From IMG/VR virus record IMGVR_UViG_3300042888_002167, positions 1 through 21,165 of that record: DNA of 21,165 nt; one strand, written 5' to 3'. The position numbers were made by a program, and so were the translations under genes. Each line of letters opens with the position of its first letter. Position 1 is the stretch's first letter. The stretch comes from a virus. Below the pieces are notes generated by a model. That model made no database searches. It was not told the origin of the DNA and was given only the letters and a program-made list of their open reading frames with translations. Shown here piece after piece: positions 7,275-14,514 of this stretch.

Positions 7275-7481
7275 ATGGCATACTATAACGGACCTCGTAG
7301 AAAAAAGAAAGTTGACCCAAGTATTGTTCGTCGTCGAACAACACAAGATGACTTTGAAAACGTACTTGGGAAACTAAAGAAAGAGGACATTAACATAGAT
7401 CCCTATTCTCAATTTAGAACAATTAATGGAATTCCCCACAAATACAAAGAGGGGGTATGGGTACCCTTAACAAAAATATAA
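7275..7481 (+). CDS. Small basic protein of unknown function (68 aa)
   Basis: Starts 2 nt after the previous stop with MAYYNGPRRKKKVDPSIVRRR. The N-terminal third is very basic (runs of Arg and Lys), which suggests nucleic-acid binding. The C-terminal part contains INGIPHKYKEGVWVPL. The frame opens upstream to 7239, but that part lies within the cREC gene. Not recognised. Confidence 0.72.
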   Translation: MAYYNGPRRKKKVDPSIVRRRTTQDDFENVLGKLKKEDINIDPYSQFRTINGIPHKYKEGVWVPLTKI

Positions 7482-7483
7482 AA

Positions 7484-7711
7484 ATGGCGGCAGAAAGTAA
7501 TACACCGAATGATATTGAAATTTGGATTGTTAAAGTCCTAGAATCATGTACCAGTTTAAGTCAAATAGTTAGAGCCAGACGCTTAATTGATTTTTATGGA
7601 AGAAAAATAGATGCTGAAGGAAGCCTTTCAGGTGATGTTAAAAATCACATCAAAAGTAAACTAATCCTAAAGTATAAAAAGATTAAATCAAATATAATTA
7701 AAATTGCATAA
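7484..7711 (+). CDS. Small helical protein of unknown function (75 aa)
   Basis: Begins MAAESNTPNDIEIWIVKVLESC, continues with ARRLIDFYGRKID, and ends in a Lys/Ile-rich tail (ILKYKKIKSNIIKIA). It looks all-helical and basic at the C-terminus. The ATG at 7484 is preferred to the upstream one at 7457, which lies in the preceding gene. Its TAA overlaps the next ATG (TAATG). Not recognised. Confidence 0.72.
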   Translation: MAAESNTPNDIEIWIVKVLESCTSLSQIVRARRLIDFYGRKIDAEGSLSGDVKNHIKSKLILKYKKIKSNIIKIA

Positions 7712-8283
7712 TGAAAGTAATATTTCTAGATAATGACGGTGTAATTTGTCTCTATAATAATTGGGGAGGCAGGGCTAAGAAATGGTCGAAATACCGTTCT
7801 GAAAATCCAGAAAGCAGTTCAAACTTAAAGGATGCCCCTGTAGAAATACGCTTCGATGATTTTGACAAAAAAGCCATTAAGATACTTAATACAATCATCA
7901 AGGAAACTGGCGCTGAAATTGTTGTAAGTTCAGATTGGAAATTACATGCAAATCTAGAAGAGCTTGGAGATTATTATGAAGCACAAGGAATTATTAAACG
8001 TCCAATTGCAATAACTCCAAATCTTCATGAATTCGATCCAGAGTCGAATGACCTATTTATGTGGAAAAAATGGTTAGAACGTAAAAGAATTGTTGAGATT
8101 AAAAGATACTTAGATATGTACCCAAATATTACAAATTGGGTTGCTGTTGATGATTTAAACATGAGTCTTGAAGCAAACGGAGGAATTGGACTAGAAAACT
8201 TTGTCCTAACACCAAGAAGTTCCGAAGGAATTAAACAGTCCGGTACTACCGAAAAAATAATTCACTTTTTAACAAAAAATTAA
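7711..8283 (+). CDS. HAD-superfamily hydrolase, probable phosphatase
   Basis: A 190-residue protein. Motif I is FLDNDGV (Asp7 nucleophile, Asp9 acid/base), motif II is VVSSDWK near residue 72, and the motif IV acidic pair is VAVDDLN near residue 150. This fits the HAD group that includes Swiss-army-knife RNA repair type domains. The likely reaction is phosphoester hydrolysis; the substrate could be a nucleotide or a 3'/5' phosphate on nucleic acid. It is coupled to the upstream gene by a TAATG overlap and is the last gene before promoter P3. The HAD call is firm, the substrate open. Confidence 0.85.
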   Translation: MKVIFLDNDGVICLYNNWGGRAKKWSKYRSENPESSSNLKDAPVEIRFDDFDKKAIKILNTIIKETGAEIVVSSDWKLHANLEELGDYYEAQGIIKRPIAITPNLHEFDPESNDLFMWKKWLERKRIVEIKRYLDMYPNITNWVAVDDLNMSLEANGGIGLENFVLTPRSSEGIKQSGTTEKIIHFLTKN

Positions 8284-8349
8284 CATAAAAAGTTTTACCG
8301 ATTCAAATATTATAGTTATATTTACATATCACTTTAAACAAAAACAATT
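8281..8349 (+). promoter_or_regulatory. Promoter P3
   Basis: AGTTTT at 8291-8296, a 20-nt spacer and the -7 box TATATTTA at 8317-8324 are followed by a TATCACTTTAAACAAAAAC leader and the ATG at 8350. One TTTAACATAAA-like copy overlaps the end of the HAD gene. Confidence 0.78.
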
Positions 8350-8763
8350 ATGACAATTTCTCACAGAATTAAAAGAGCAAAACAAAGAACCTACATTACA
8401 TGTAAAAAGATGTTTGACCCTTCGTTTAGAACAGAGTCTGACATGCAACAAACTTCTGCATATCTTATTTGCAAAAGATTAATTGAAAAAGAGGGAACTA
8501 CCCTATTAATGGCACCCTTAAGTGGTAAGCGTTATATCAAACAAGAAGATGGTGATCTTTTTATTATAATTGGCGGTGATAGTATTCAGATCATTAATCA
8601 CGTTTATAGTTACACAATTCCGATGAGCGGACATACTCTTATTAAAACAATGGATGTATTTGACAATAAATTAGAAGGTGTAAGAAACCAATTAGAATTT
8701 GATGTTAAAAGTAACATTCAAAAATCATTAAATCAAATCAAAGATGAGCTTGCAAAACAATAA
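8350..8763 (+). CDS. Protein of unknown function (137 aa)
   Basis: Begins MTISHRIKRAKQRTYITCKK with a basic N-terminal helix. A middle part of alternating strands follows (TLLMAPLSGKRYIK, GDLFIIIGGDSIQIINHVYSYTIP), then a C-terminal helix (QLEFDVKSNIQKSLNQIKDELAKQ) that could form a coiled coil. It is the first gene after promoter P3. Not recognised. Confidence 0.8.
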   Translation: MTISHRIKRAKQRTYITCKKMFDPSFRTESDMQQTSAYLICKRLIEKEGTTLLMAPLSGKRYIKQEDGDLFIIIGGDSIQIINHVYSYTIPMSGHTLIKTMDVFDNKLEGVRNQLEFDVKSNIQKSLNQIKDELAKQ

Positions 8764-8767
8764 TTAT

Positions 8768-9154
8768 ATGACCAACGAGGAGTTCGATGCTTTCCTAGAG
8801 AGCATTGGAGGACTTGAAAATGGTTACTATACAGACCGAGGTCCTATCACTGCTAGAGGTTTCTTTAGTGTAGATAATGGTTGGCTAGGAATCTTAAAAA
8901 GATTAATAGAAGACCTAATAGAACTGGGATGGGACAAACAAATCCTTCAAGTTAAAGAAAAGTTTGGAGGTTTACGATTCTACACTAACGGAATCTCAGA
9001 TGATACGCATAACAGAATCCGCTTGGCTGAAGATGCATCATATATTACCTGCGAAAAATGTGGAGAACTAGGAGAACTTCGAGGTGGAGGTTGGATGGCA
9101 ACACTTTGTGATGAACACTCTGAAGGCCGAGAAGCTTACAAAAACCCATTTTAA
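8768..9154 (+). CDS. Phage protein of unknown function with C-terminal zinc-ribbon-like cysteines
   Basis: A 128-residue protein. It contains the conserved-looking block QVKEKFGGLRFYTNG near residue 62, then CEKCGELGELRGGGW and TLCDEH. Two Cys at about 96 and 99, with Cys 114 and His 117, can bind one zinc. Proteins with this KEKFGGLRFY plus zinc-knuckle layout are widespread in phages and bacteria without a known function. The start at 8768 is chosen because the alternative at 8744 overlaps the previous gene by 20 nt and adds little. The stop overlaps the next ATG (TAATG). Confidence 0.82.
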   Translation: MTNEEFDAFLESIGGLENGYYTDRGPITARGFFSVDNGWLGILKRLIEDLIELGWDKQILQVKEKFGGLRFYTNGISDDTHNRIRLAEDASYITCEKCGELGELRGGGWMATLCDEHSEGREAYKNPF

Positions 9155-9744
9155 TGATTAAAGCACCCAAAGTATTAGTGGCTCCTCCCTATGGAGAACT
9201 TGAAAAGCAAATGTATAAGGACTGGCTCACAGAGTATGGATTTAAACCATATTTTCTTGGAACTGAATGTTTAAACATTGATGCGCCATTAATACTTTGT
9301 GGTGGAGGAGATATTGGTAAAAATCCTAAGCGGGACGCCAGAGAATTATACTGGATTAATAGTGCTCTTGAAAATGGGCAACCAATTATTGGAATCTGTC
9401 GAGGAATGCAAATCTTAAACCATTACTTTGGCGGAGAAGTTGAAAATATCTCTGAAGAACTTCAAGAAAATCATCTTAATGATACATTCGATGATGACGA
9501 AGACCACTCTTACAGATTATCACAATTCCATAATGTATACGATATCGATGGAGACATAAAGGAAGTTAATTCACGACATCACCAGCATTGTCGCTGGGTT
9601 GCTCTTAATTTTGAAATCACACATAGATCTGAAGATGGAACCGTCGAAGGCATTGAAGATGTTAAAAATAAGATTTGGGCAGTTCAATGGCATCCAGAAA
9701 GAAATGAATGTGATGACAACGAATATCCACTTAATAAACTTTAA
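9154..9744 (+). CDS. Class I glutamine amidotransferase-like hydrolase (peptidase C26 type)
   Basis: A 196-residue protein with the class I GATase triad: Cys82 in the nucleophile elbow IIGICRGMQILN, and His and Glu in VQWHPE near residues 180-182. The upstream LILCGGGDIG and the segment RHHQHCRWVALNF match gamma-glutamyl-GABA hydrolase-type enzymes, which hydrolyse gamma-glutamyl amides, rather than amidotransferases with a synthetase partner. It stands alone, with no synthetase domain next to it. The substrate is unknown; amide hydrolysis or transfer in nucleotide or cell-wall precursor metabolism are options. Translation is coupled to the previous gene. Confidence 0.88.
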   Translation: MIKAPKVLVAPPYGELEKQMYKDWLTEYGFKPYFLGTECLNIDAPLILCGGGDIGKNPKRDARELYWINSALENGQPIIGICRGMQILNHYFGGEVENISEELQENHLNDTFDDDEDHSYRLSQFHNVYDIDGDIKEVNSRHHQHCRWVALNFEITHRSEDGTVEGIEDVKNKIWAVQWHPERNECDDNEYPLNKL

Positions 9745-9833
9745 CACAAATTTAACATAAAAAGTTTTTCCGATTCAAATATTATAGTTATATTTACATA
9801 TCAAATTAAAACAAACAATTTAAAACAAACAAC
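9741..9833 (+). promoter_or_regulatory. Promoter P4
   Basis: TTTAACACAAATTTAACATAAA repeats (from 9740) overlap the end of the amidotransferase gene. AGTTTTT follows at 9763-9769, then the -7 box TATATTTA at 9789-9796. The leader has two ACAAAC copies before the ATG at 9834, longer than at the other promoters. Confidence 0.78.
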
Positions 9834-10016
9834 ATGAAAACAGTAATTGGAACAATTTTAGTAGAATTAAATGATGACACAATCATGATTAAAGATGCAA
9901 AGACTCTTGAATTAATAAGAGCAAAGGTTGTTAACGCCAACGATGCAGTTGACACTTACAAAGAATTAGTTGTAACTCTTACTGGTAAATATAAAAAATC
10001 TTTAGCAAATGGTTAA
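9834..10016 (+). CDS. Small protein of unknown function (60 aa)
   Basis: Begins MKTVIGTILVELNDDTIMI. It has a two-stranded start, then a helix (DAKTLELIRAKVVNANDAVDTYKELV) and a basic tail. First gene after promoter P4; it overlaps the KTSC gene by 8 nt. Not recognised. Confidence 0.75.
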   Translation: MKTVIGTILVELNDDTIMIKDAKTLELIRAKVVNANDAVDTYKELVVTLTGKYKKSLANG

Positions 10017-10230
10017 AACGCAAACAAATATCTATGACTCGTCTACTGTTAAAGCTTCGACATACGAGTATGAATCTAAAAACCTTTATGTGGTTTTTGT
10101 ACATGCTACTTACAAATACATTGGTATACCTACAGAGGTTTATCAAGAATTTGCGGCCGCCGAATCACAAGGAATTTCTTTAAACTCCTTGATTAAAGGT
10201 AAATATGAATTTGAAAAATTAGAGGAATAA
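10009..10230 (+). CDS. KTSC domain protein
   Basis: A 73-residue protein with the layout of the KTSC domain. The N-terminal SSTVKASTYEYESKNLYVVF is followed by YKYIGIPTEVYQEFAAAESQG and a final LIKGKYEFEKL. KTSC domains are small, often fused to lysyl-tRNA synthetase or found alone in phages; their role is not known (nucleic-acid binding has been suggested). The stop overlaps the next start by 1 nt. Confidence 0.83.
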   Translation: MVKTQTNIYDSSTVKASTYEYESKNLYVVFVHATYKYIGIPTEVYQEFAAAESQGISLNSLIKGKYEFEKLEE

Positions 10231-10589
10231 TGGAAAGATTTATTAGTCACAAAGATCTAGGAGTGGTAGAAGTTTTAATGAGCTTCCAAAGAACTGAAAA
10301 TGGTAAAGATTTACCAAAGGTAGTTGCATTGGCAAAATCAAGCAAAAAACCTTATGAGTCAACGTACCGTCATAATTTTGGTGAAACTTCTTTTAAAACA
10401 TCCCGTAATAGTAGAGGAGAAATTAGCTACCATTATTATTTAGTTTGGGGAACTGATAATGATTTCACAGATTCTGGATTTCAACACTTAACTACAAAAA
10501 GCGGCAGAAAAGTATCTTTTAACAGCGCATTAAAAACGTTCAATGATGCAAAGAATGCAACTGAATTTGTAAACTTTTCTAAGATTTAA
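10230..10589 (+). CDS. Protein of unknown function (119 aa)
   Basis: Begins MERFISHKDLGVVEVLMSF. It is basic, rich in Ser and Lys, with beta-type segments (ISYHYYLVWGT) and a C-terminal helix (DAKNATEFVNF). No Cys pairs or membrane segments. It is translationally coupled to the KTSC gene. Not recognised. Confidence 0.77.
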   Translation: MERFISHKDLGVVEVLMSFQRTENGKDLPKVVALAKSSKKPYESTYRHNFGETSFKTSRNSRGEISYHYYLVWGTDNDFTDSGFQHLTTKSGRKVSFNSALKTFNDAKNATEFVNFSKI

Positions 10590-10613
10590 GATATAATCTA
10601 AAATAAGATAATT

Positions 10614-10871
10614 ATGCCATTTTATACAGGAACAAAAGCAGACATGTCTGATATTCGAGAAATTGGAGGTATGTACATATCAGAAGATGGAAATCAATGG
10701 TCAAATCAACCATATCCAATCCATCGAGAATTATACAGACATTTAAGATTTGTTAATTTAGGTTTTAAAGAAGCACATGAAGCGATGTTAAACGGAACTT
10801 CAAAGGCATCTAAAAGAGTCCAAAAATATGTATTGGCTAATTATGAATCAATGAACCCGCAAAATAAATAA
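10614..10871 (+). CDS. Small protein of unknown function (85 aa)
   Basis: Begins MPFYTGTKADMSDIREIGGM. The N-terminal third looks strand-rich (MYISEDGNQWSNQPYPIHRE); the rest is helical (HEAMLNGTSKASKRVQKYVL). It starts 24 nt after the previous stop with an A-rich leader and ends 2 nt before the exonuclease. Not recognised. Confidence 0.77.
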   Translation: MPFYTGTKADMSDIREIGGMYISEDGNQWSNQPYPIHRELYRHLRFVNLGFKEAHEAMLNGTSKASKRVQKYVLANYESMNPQNK

Positions 10872-10873
10872 AT

Positions 10874-11554
10874 ATGAAATATATCTCAATTGATATCGAA
10901 ACTACAGGATTAGATGCAGATTTTAATCAGATCCTATCAATAGGTGCAGTAATCGAAGATACCTTAAATCCTCTTCCATTTGAAGAATTACCAAAGTTCC
11001 ACGCTGTTATTAAACGTGAAAGTGTTTATGGTAGTATTTTTGCATTAAACTTGAATAGAAATTTGATTCAAGCGATGAAGGATTATTCTGAAGCGCGAAC
11101 TCCAGAACTAAAAGAAGAAATTGAAGAAAGTTTTGGTGCTAAGTTCTATGAAGAAGATGAAGTTGTAGAGGCCCTTTACCAATTTTGCTACAGAAATGGT
11201 TTGGTTGATTTAGACCCTAACTTTTTGAATAAACAAATGAAAATTGTAGATGGTATTCCATATCCAATTTTAGGTTCGAATATGGTTAAAACATATCTAA
11301 ACTGTGCTGGTAAAAACTTTGCAGGATTTGACAAGAAATTCTTAGAGAAGTTACCAAGATGGAAACAAGTATTTTCAATTCGTAGTCGAGTATTAGACCC
11401 AGGAATCCTATTTGTTGATTGGATTAATGACGAAAGTATTCCAAGTCTTGATGAATGTAAAAAACGTGCAGGAATCGATGGTGTTGTAACTCATAATGCA
11501 GTTGAAGATGCAATGGATGTTGTAATGTTATTAAGACAGTGTTATCAATCATAG
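10874..11554 (+). CDS. 3'-5' exonuclease, DEDDh type
   Basis: A 226-residue protein with all three exonuclease motifs: Exo I DIETTG (Asp7, Glu9), Exo II in NFAGFDKKFL (Asp153) and Exo III HNAVEDAMD (His207, Asp212, the HxxxxD form of DEDDh enzymes). It therefore belongs with the RNase T, oligoribonuclease and DnaQ-epsilon group and degrades DNA or RNA from 3' ends with two metal ions. A 90-residue insertion between Exo I and Exo II (about 50-140) is longer than in oligoribonuclease. RNA trimming, including tRNA 3' ends, is one possibility given the tRNA genes; DNA proofreading is another. Confidence 0.88.
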   Translation: MKYISIDIETTGLDADFNQILSIGAVIEDTLNPLPFEELPKFHAVIKRESVYGSIFALNLNRNLIQAMKDYSEARTPELKEEIEESFGAKFYEEDEVVEALYQFCYRNGLVDLDPNFLNKQMKIVDGIPYPILGSNMVKTYLNCAGKNFAGFDKKFLEKLPRWKQVFSIRSRVLDPGILFVDWINDESIPSLDECKKRAGIDGVVTHNAVEDAMDVVMLLRQCYQS

Positions 11555-11566
11555 ATATATAAAGAT

Positions 11567-12202
11567 ATGGAACCAGAATTAGACGTATTTGATCAATGGG
11601 CTGAAGAGCGATCTAAAAAACCATGGATAGTAAGAAAACTTGAATGGATTCCCCTATGGTGGAATCATGAAGGTAAATATTATCATAAGATGTTTAAGAC
11701 TGGAATCAAGAATATCATATATTGGTTTCCTATTGTTTGGAAAGACCGTCACTGGGATTCTCACTATATCTTTGAGATTATGAAGCATAAAATCAAAGCA
11801 CAATCAAAATATATTGGAGAGCGAGATATTCATACCAGGGCCAAAAGAGATGCTGAAATCATGATGACATGCGTTCGACTAATGGAAAAGGTTCAAGATG
11901 ACTATTATTCAAGCGAATACTCTGATTATCATAAAACAAAACATTGGTTTGAAGATGTACCTGGAAAAGAGGGTTTGAGCTCATGGGAATCCCGTTTAAT
12001 GGAAGAGAACTTTGATGATTTCTTTAAAAAATATCCATTAATCCATAAAAGGGTTCTTAAAGGTGAAGGACCATTCAAGAGGGAGGGTCGTGAAGATGAT
12101 AAACAAATTATTGCAATGAACATTGGACATATTAATCATGATCGAGCCAATAAATTGCTGTTTAAATTAATGGAAGAAAACATACAGAGATGGTGGGATT
12201 AA
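11567..12202 (+). CDS. Protein of unknown function, Trp-rich (211 aa)
   Basis: A 211-residue, charged, aromatic-rich protein (WIPLWWNHEG, IIYWFPIVWKDRHWD, IQRWWD) with long helical stretches. The segment DRHWDSHYIFEIMKHKIKAQ followed by AEIMMTCVRLMEKVQDDYY is a layout seen in many phage hypothetical proteins whose function is not known. No signal peptide; the aromatic stretches are interrupted by charges and are not clear membrane helices. Its last codons overlap the next small gene by 13 nt. Confidence 0.8.
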   Translation: MEPELDVFDQWAEERSKKPWIVRKLEWIPLWWNHEGKYYHKMFKTGIKNIIYWFPIVWKDRHWDSHYIFEIMKHKIKAQSKYIGERDIHTRAKRDAEIMMTCVRLMEKVQDDYYSSEYSDYHKTKHWFEDVPGKEGLSSWESRLMEENFDDFFKKYPLIHKRVLKGEGPFKREGREDDKQIIAMNIGHINHDRANKLLFKLMEENIQRWWD

Positions 12203-12324
12203 TTTGTATAGTGGTATTTATATTAGTATGGATTTGGATTTTCTATCAACTCTATAAAGCCCCCTTAATTGAAGATGATGAAAATTTAATTGATCTTGAA
12301 GATAACGAAGAATTCTTAGGATAA
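12190..12324 (+). CDS. Small single-span membrane protein (44 aa)
   Basis: Starts within the end of the preceding gene (13-nt overlap): MVGLICIVVFILVWIWIF is one membrane helix. It is followed by YQLYKAPLIEDD and an acidic tail (ENLIDLEDNEEFLG). The hydrophobic-then-acidic layout over a clean 44-codon frame supports a real gene. Not recognised. Confidence 0.68.
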   Translation: MVGLICIVVFILVWIWIFYQLYKAPLIEDDENLIDLEDNEEFLG

Positions 12325-12407
12325 ATTATTAATATATTACATCGATATCGGTAAACAATCCTACATATTTGGGATATATATAGTAAATTAAAAAAAAAAT
12401 TAAAATT
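12325..12407 (+). promoter_or_regulatory. Intergenic region before the Hint-domain gene, possible late promoter
   Basis: This 83-nt region has an AT-rich core TATATATAGTAAATT at about 12376-12390, somewhat like the T4 late octamer TATAAATA but not identical, and a run of nine A residues before the ATG. The usual early promoter boxes are absent. A late-type promoter for a virion gene is plausible but not shown. Confidence 0.35.
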
Positions 12408-13277
12408 ATGCCTTTACAAACTAGTGGACCAATAAGCATAGAAAATATAAGGAACCAGCTCGGTTTAAGACCGCAAGATTTTGGCTCTAGAAGCCTTCTT
12501 TATCTTAGCGAATATGTGGGATTTTCTGCGCCCCATGCAATGTCAGATTTTTACGGATATCCACCATATCCGCCATACGGAGAATTCTATGAAAGCTATT
12601 GTACCGGTTGTGTTCTTTATTTTGTATATCATGATGGAAGCGGCGGTTATTATACAGTAGCTCAGGACTACGATTCACCAATATGTGGCGGATCTTGCGG
12701 TGGTGCTGGCGGTTATTATTGCTACGATTACTGGGGAAATTGTGGTATATACCAATATCCATGCTACAATTACGGATATGAAAGCTGCGGTGGAGGAGCA
12801 TGTTTACTAGAAGGTACTTTAGTTAAACTATCAGACGGAACCGAAATTACAATTGAATCAGTAACAACAGGTATGGAATTATCTTCTATTATAGTTGGTG
12901 ATATGCCAAACACTGATGCATATGAACCATTATCACTATGGTCTGAAACAAATCCTACTTTATCTAATACATCTGTAACAGTTTCTAAAAATATAGAGAA
13001 AATAGTAGGTAGTGTATTAATTTTTAATGATGGTTTACTAACTTCAAGCGAAGATCACTTGCATGTTGTAAAAAGAAATTCAATATGGTCAGTAATGAGA
13101 GCTAATGACATTTTAGTTGGCGATTCATTTATTAATCAAGATGGATCTGAACAAATAATTAATTCTATTGTAAAAAATACAGGATCATTTAAAGTTTACA
13201 AATTAGACGTAGAGTCTAATGACATATACATAGCAAATGGTATAATTACACATAACAAAATCGAAGATATTCAATAA
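12408..13277 (+). CDS. Virion/tail-fibre-type protein with C-terminal Hint (intein-like) domain
   Basis: A 289-residue protein with three regions. Residues 1-50 match the N-terminus of T4-like phage tail-fibre or virion proteins: MPLQTSGPISIENIRNQLG, then a LSEYVG segment and AMSDFYG. Residues 51-131 are very rich in Tyr, Gly and Cys. Residues 132-283 form a complete Hint domain: Cys132 in ACLLEGTLVKLSDGTEITI (block A), the block B His in SSEDHLHVV, and the terminal His-Asn in ANGIITHN (282-283), followed by Lys284 and only five more residues. As in bacterial intein-like domains, the residue after Asn is not Cys, Ser or Thr, so cleavage or transfer is more likely than true splicing. It is probably a structural protein that processes itself. 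Confidence 0.85.
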   Translation: MPLQTSGPISIENIRNQLGLRPQDFGSRSLLYLSEYVGFSAPHAMSDFYGYPPYPPYGEFYESYCTGCVLYFVYHDGSGGYYTVAQDYDSPICGGSCGGAGGYYCYDYWGNCGIYQYPCYNYGYESCGGGACLLEGTLVKLSDGTEITIESVTTGMELSSIIVGDMPNTDAYEPLSLWSETNPTLSNTSVTVSKNIEKIVGSVLIFNDGLLTSSEDHLHVVKRNSIWSVMRANDILVGDSFINQDGSEQIINSIVKNTGSFKVYKLDVESNDIYIANGIITHNKIEDIQ

Positions 13278-13299
13278 AAATAAACTAAAACCAAAAATT

Positions 13300-13533
13300 A
13301 TGATAACTTACTTAAAAAACGAAAGCGTTACTATTAAAGTTAACGAGGATGAAAAATCATTAATGATTATTAATAACTCTTCAAATATCGCAGCTTGTAT
13401 ATTTGAAACAAGTCTTAAAGCATTTGCTGATGCAACTGTGATAAAAAAAGCAGAAGGATTCTTTGTTGAAGCAACTGAAGCTGATTATATTGCTGCTAAA
13501 CAACAAGCACTAAATAAAATTTCAACATTTTAA
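13300..13533 (+). CDS. Small protein of unknown function (77 aa)
   Basis: Begins MITYLKNESVTIKVNEDEKS. Two strands (SVTIKV, SLMIINNSSN) and a helix (ETSLKAFADATV) precede a C-terminal helix (EADYIAAKQQALNKI). It lies 22 nt after the Hint-domain gene and may be a small virion protein or chaperone for it; that rests on position only. Confidence 0.75.
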   Translation: MITYLKNESVTIKVNEDEKSLMIINNSSNIAACIFETSLKAFADATVIKKAEGFFVEATEADYIAAKQQALNKISTF

Positions 13534-13543
13534 TTAAAAAGAT

Positions 13544-13786
13544 ATGGAAAATACAAAATTAATCGATATCGCTGAAAACTGGTTAAAACTTGTTTTACCA
13601 GACGGTGAAATGACAGCTAAAGTAATAAATAGAGCCGAAACATGTGATCCTTGTGAAAAAAAGGTATATGATGATGAAAAAAGATTTAATAAATGTACTG
13701 CATGTGGTTGTTCTGTTTCAAGTAAAGTTTTTTCTTTTGAGCCAACAACTAAATGTCCACTAAATAAATGGGCAGAAAACCAATAA
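13544..13786 (+). CDS. Small zinc-ribbon protein (80 aa)
   Basis: Cys pairs at 34/37 (CDPC) and 51/54/56 (CTACGC), plus Cys71 in KCPLNKW, form a zinc-ribbon-like site. The order C-x2-C, then C-x2-C-G-C, then C-P-L-x-K-W resembles small phage proteins of unknown function found near tail genes. The first 33 residues (WLKLVLPDGEMTAKV) are probably a short domain of their own. It is followed by terminator T2. Confidence 0.8.
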   Translation: MENTKLIDIAENWLKLVLPDGEMTAKVINRAETCDPCEKKVYDDEKRFNKCTACGCSVSSKVFSFEPTTKCPLNKWAENQ

Positions 13787-13816
13787 ACTGTTAATAACTT
13801 TAACACAAATTTAACA

Positions 13817-13845
13817 CTCCAGATTTTTTAATCTGGAGTTTTTTG
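13817..13845 (+). terminator. Intrinsic terminator T2, fused to promoter P5
   Basis: A stem CTCCAGA (13817-13823) / TCTGGAG (13832-13838) with an 8-nt loop is followed by six T residues. It is nearly identical to T1 at 5398, including the flanking GTTAATAACTTTAACA upstream. It ends the Hint-gene transcript. Confidence 0.88.
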
Positions 13846-13880
13846 TTTATATTTACATGTCTAATAAAAACATTAAAGAT
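13839..13880 (+). promoter_or_regulatory. Promoter P5 downstream of terminator T2
   Basis: The -7 box TATATTTA is at 13848-13855. The leader (TCTAATAAAAACATTAAAG) is the diverged version of the common one. An ATG at 13857 falls 2 nt after the -7 box, upstream of any expected transcript start, so translation must begin at 13881. Confidence 0.75.
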
Positions 13881-14444
13881 ATGCAATGCTTAATTATAAT
13901 AGCGCATCCAAATCGCAATTCAATTGAAAATAATAAAATCTTAAATACCATTAAGAGGACCTATGTTCGAGCCGGATTTAATGTAAATATCGCTAACTTG
14001 TGCAATGATGTTTATAATCCATTTGATTTTGTTGGCAATATCACAAATATGAAAAATAATGCCTTTTCAAAATCATATCGACACCTTGTCAAAACATCAC
14101 ATCATATTGTAATAATCTCTCCAACTCGATGGCTTTCCCTTTCGCCCCTGATTGAAGGGTTTATTGATCAGGTTTTTACCAATAATTTTGCTTTTAAAAA
14201 TGGAAAACCAATGTTTACCGAAAAAAAGCTTATGGTAATTACAACATCAAATTCAATAAAATCTTTAAAATGGAAATCTTTAAACCTTTTATGGGTAAGA
14301 TTGCGTGTAATGATATTTCCACAATTTTTTAAATTTAAAAATATTAGAATGTATCAGATCTGGAATGTTAAGGATAAAACAGGGGTAGAATTAAATAATG
14401 ATCTTAGTAATATCAATAAAATAATCGATAACTTAAAAAAATAA
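13881..14444 (+). CDS. Flavodoxin-fold NAD(P)H-dependent oxidoreductase
   Basis: A 187-residue protein (from the ATG at 13881) with an N-terminal MQCLIIIAHPNRNS and the segment ISPTRWLSLSPLIEGFIDQVF around residue 92. The latter matches the FMN- and substrate-binding region of MdaB/NQO-type quinone reductases. KLMVITTSNS near residue 122 is the next strand. The likely reaction is two-electron reduction of a quinone or similar acceptor using NAD(P)H and FMN. The upstream ATG at 13857 is rejected because it overlaps the promoter. A redox role that protects the infected cell, or a link to NAD metabolism, is possible but not shown. Confidence 0.82.
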   Translation: MQCLIIIAHPNRNSIENNKILNTIKRTYVRAGFNVNIANLCNDVYNPFDFVGNITNMKNNAFSKSYRHLVKTSHHIVIISPTRWLSLSPLIEGFIDQVFTNNFAFKNGKPMFTEKKLMVITTSNSIKSLKWKSLNLLWVRLRVMIFPQFFKFKNIRMYQIWNVKDKTGVELNNDLSNINKIIDNLKK

Positions 14445-14514
14445 CATAAATTTAACATAAAAAGTTTTCGGGTTCCATTTATTATGATTATATTTACATA
14501 TCAAATTTAAAGTT
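14441..14514 (+). promoter_or_regulatory. Promoter P6
   Basis: A TTTAACATAAA repeat overlaps the end of the previous gene. AGTTTT at 14463-14468 and the -7 box TATATTTA at 14489-14496 are 20 nt apart. The leader TATCAAATTTAAAGTT is shorter than in the other copies and leads to the ATG at 14515. Confidence 0.78.

Noticed and set aside
7268-7275. TATAAATA at the end of the cREC gene
   Set aside because: It overlaps the stop codon and the next ATG, leaving no room for a leader, so it is probably chance in AT-rich DNA.
12505-12801. 98-codon His/Arg-rich frame on the - strand
   Set aside because: It is the complement of the Tyr/Gly-rich part of the Hint-domain gene. All convincing genes here are on the + strand.
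13857-13880. Upstream ATG for the flavodoxin-fold gene
   Set aside because: It lies 2 nt after the -7 box, before the expected transcript start. Alignment with the other promoters places the leader here.
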